Shown here piece by piece: positions 5,379-5,769 of a stretch of 5,769 bases of DNA (position 1 is the first letter of the stretch; every line of letters starts with the position of its first letter). Origin of the DNA: Promethearchaeota archaeon (GTDB lineage Archaea; Asgardarchaeota; Lokiarchaeia; Sigynarchaeales; SOKP01); the NCBI GenBank assembly GCA_019894875.1, contig JAGXNR010000160.1, positions 1-5,769 on the forward strand, written 5' to 3'. The notes below the pieces were generated by a model, which saw only the letters and a program-made list of their open reading frames with translations, had not been told where the DNA came from and ran no database searches. Both the position numbers and the translations under genes were made by a program.

Positions 5379-5769
5379 ACAATACAAATAAAAGTAATAA
5401 TGCCAGTGTTATTAACAGCCCTCCACTTAATATTCTTAAAGATGTACGATACTTTAATCTAAAGTCATCAATTTTATTTGACTCTAAACCTAATCTAATT
5501 AAAATTAAAATTAGAATTATGGGAATTATTAAACCAATTAAATAAACGATGATATAAAGTAGAAGTAAGGGATTTGAATAAAGATCATAAATTAAAGATA
5601 AATAAATCGTCCCAAAACATGGGATTTTTATCAATACAAATATTATTCCCACTAAAAACGCATAAAAACCAGAATTTTTGTTAATAAAGTCTTTTAATAT
5701 AGTCTTAACCTTTTGAGGGGTTCCAAAAATTCTACTTTTTTCTAATTTAGATTCTGCTATTTGCCAAAC
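5377..5769 (-). CDS. CcdA/DsbD-like thiol-disulfide transporter, C-terminal part (5' end outside window)
   Basis: The frame is open from the right edge, in phase with base 5769, and gives 130 residues. The GTG at 5652, taken alone as a start, is an internal valine because conserved-looking sequence continues upstream (RIFGTPQKVKTILKDFI, fragment residues 13-29). The fragment has a soluble loop, then a helix around 35-60 containing KIPCFGTIYLSLI (48-60), a helix about 68-92, a charged loop (SNKIDDFRLKYR) and a final helix about 113-130. The PCxGxxY arrangement matches the second cysteine-bearing helix of CcdA/DsbD-family proteins, with C51 the redox cysteine. These pass electrons from cytoplasmic thioredoxin to extracytoplasmic thiols, for cytochrome c maturation or protein disulfide reduction. 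The partner cysteine helix should lie in the missing N-terminal half, so the call is from one motif plus topology. It converges with the acidic-protein gene, 9 bp apart. Confidence 0.7.
   Translation of the reverse strand, partial: VWQIAESKLEKSRIFGTPQKVKTILKDFINKNSGFYAFLVGIIFVLIKIPCFGTIYLSLIYDLYSNPLLLLYIIVYLIGLIIPIILILILIRLGLESNKIDDFRLKYRTSLRILSGGLLITLALLLLFVL

Noticed and set aside
5345..5545. Plus-strand 66-codon ORF overlapping the end of the acidic-protein gene
   Set aside because: Antisense to the CcdA-like gene; low-complexity Lys/Ile/Asn-rich translation.

Overview
The window is AT-rich, compact and entirely protein-coding in character. I see no rRNA, tRNA, CRISPR array, transposase or phage gene. 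The most likely source is an archaeon, probably an Asgard/Promethearchaeota (Lokiarchaeia-like) genome. The reasons are LVIVD-type beta-propeller repeats ending in an 'IPFGN' + membrane helix + basic tail, weak or absent Shine-Dalgarno sequences, TATA-like boxes upstream of genes, oligo-T tracts after a gene, and a mix of ATG and TTG starts. This taxonomic call is inference; no marker gene is present to prove it.

Layout, left to right: (1) the 3' end of a cell-surface LVIVD-repeat protein on + (1-575, open at the left edge); (2) an EamA/DMT-family ten-helix transporter on - (657-1661, TTG start); (3) a membrane-anchored sulfite-oxidase-like molybdopterin oxidoreductase on + (1907-2908, TTG start); (4) a CPBP/CAAX-type intramembrane protease on - (2925-3740); (5) a short RimJ/RimL-like GNAT acetyltransferase on + (3871-4320); (6) a stand-alone SagB/ThcOx-type nitroreductase-family oxidoreductase on - (4329-4901); (7) an unrecognised small acidic protein on + (5011-5367); (8) the C-terminal part of a CcdA/DsbD-like thiol-disulfide transporter on - (5377-5769, open at the right edge).

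The strands alternate strictly (+ - + - + - + -). Four convergent pairs are separated by 81, 16, 8 and 9 bp. The three divergent gaps (245, 130 and 109 bp) must hold all the promoters of the six complete inner genes plus the small acidic gene. No two adjacent genes can form an operon, so each is probably transcribed singly. No pathway clearly links them: three are redox-related (Moco oxidoreductase, SagB-like flavoenzyme, CcdA-like protein) and four or five are membrane or surface proteins, but that may be chance. I found no convincing new multi-gene system. The items most worth a second look are the strand alternation, the tandem propeller repeats with their tail, the divergent Moco enzyme with a twin-lysine anchor, the shortened GNAT and the orphan acidic protein.
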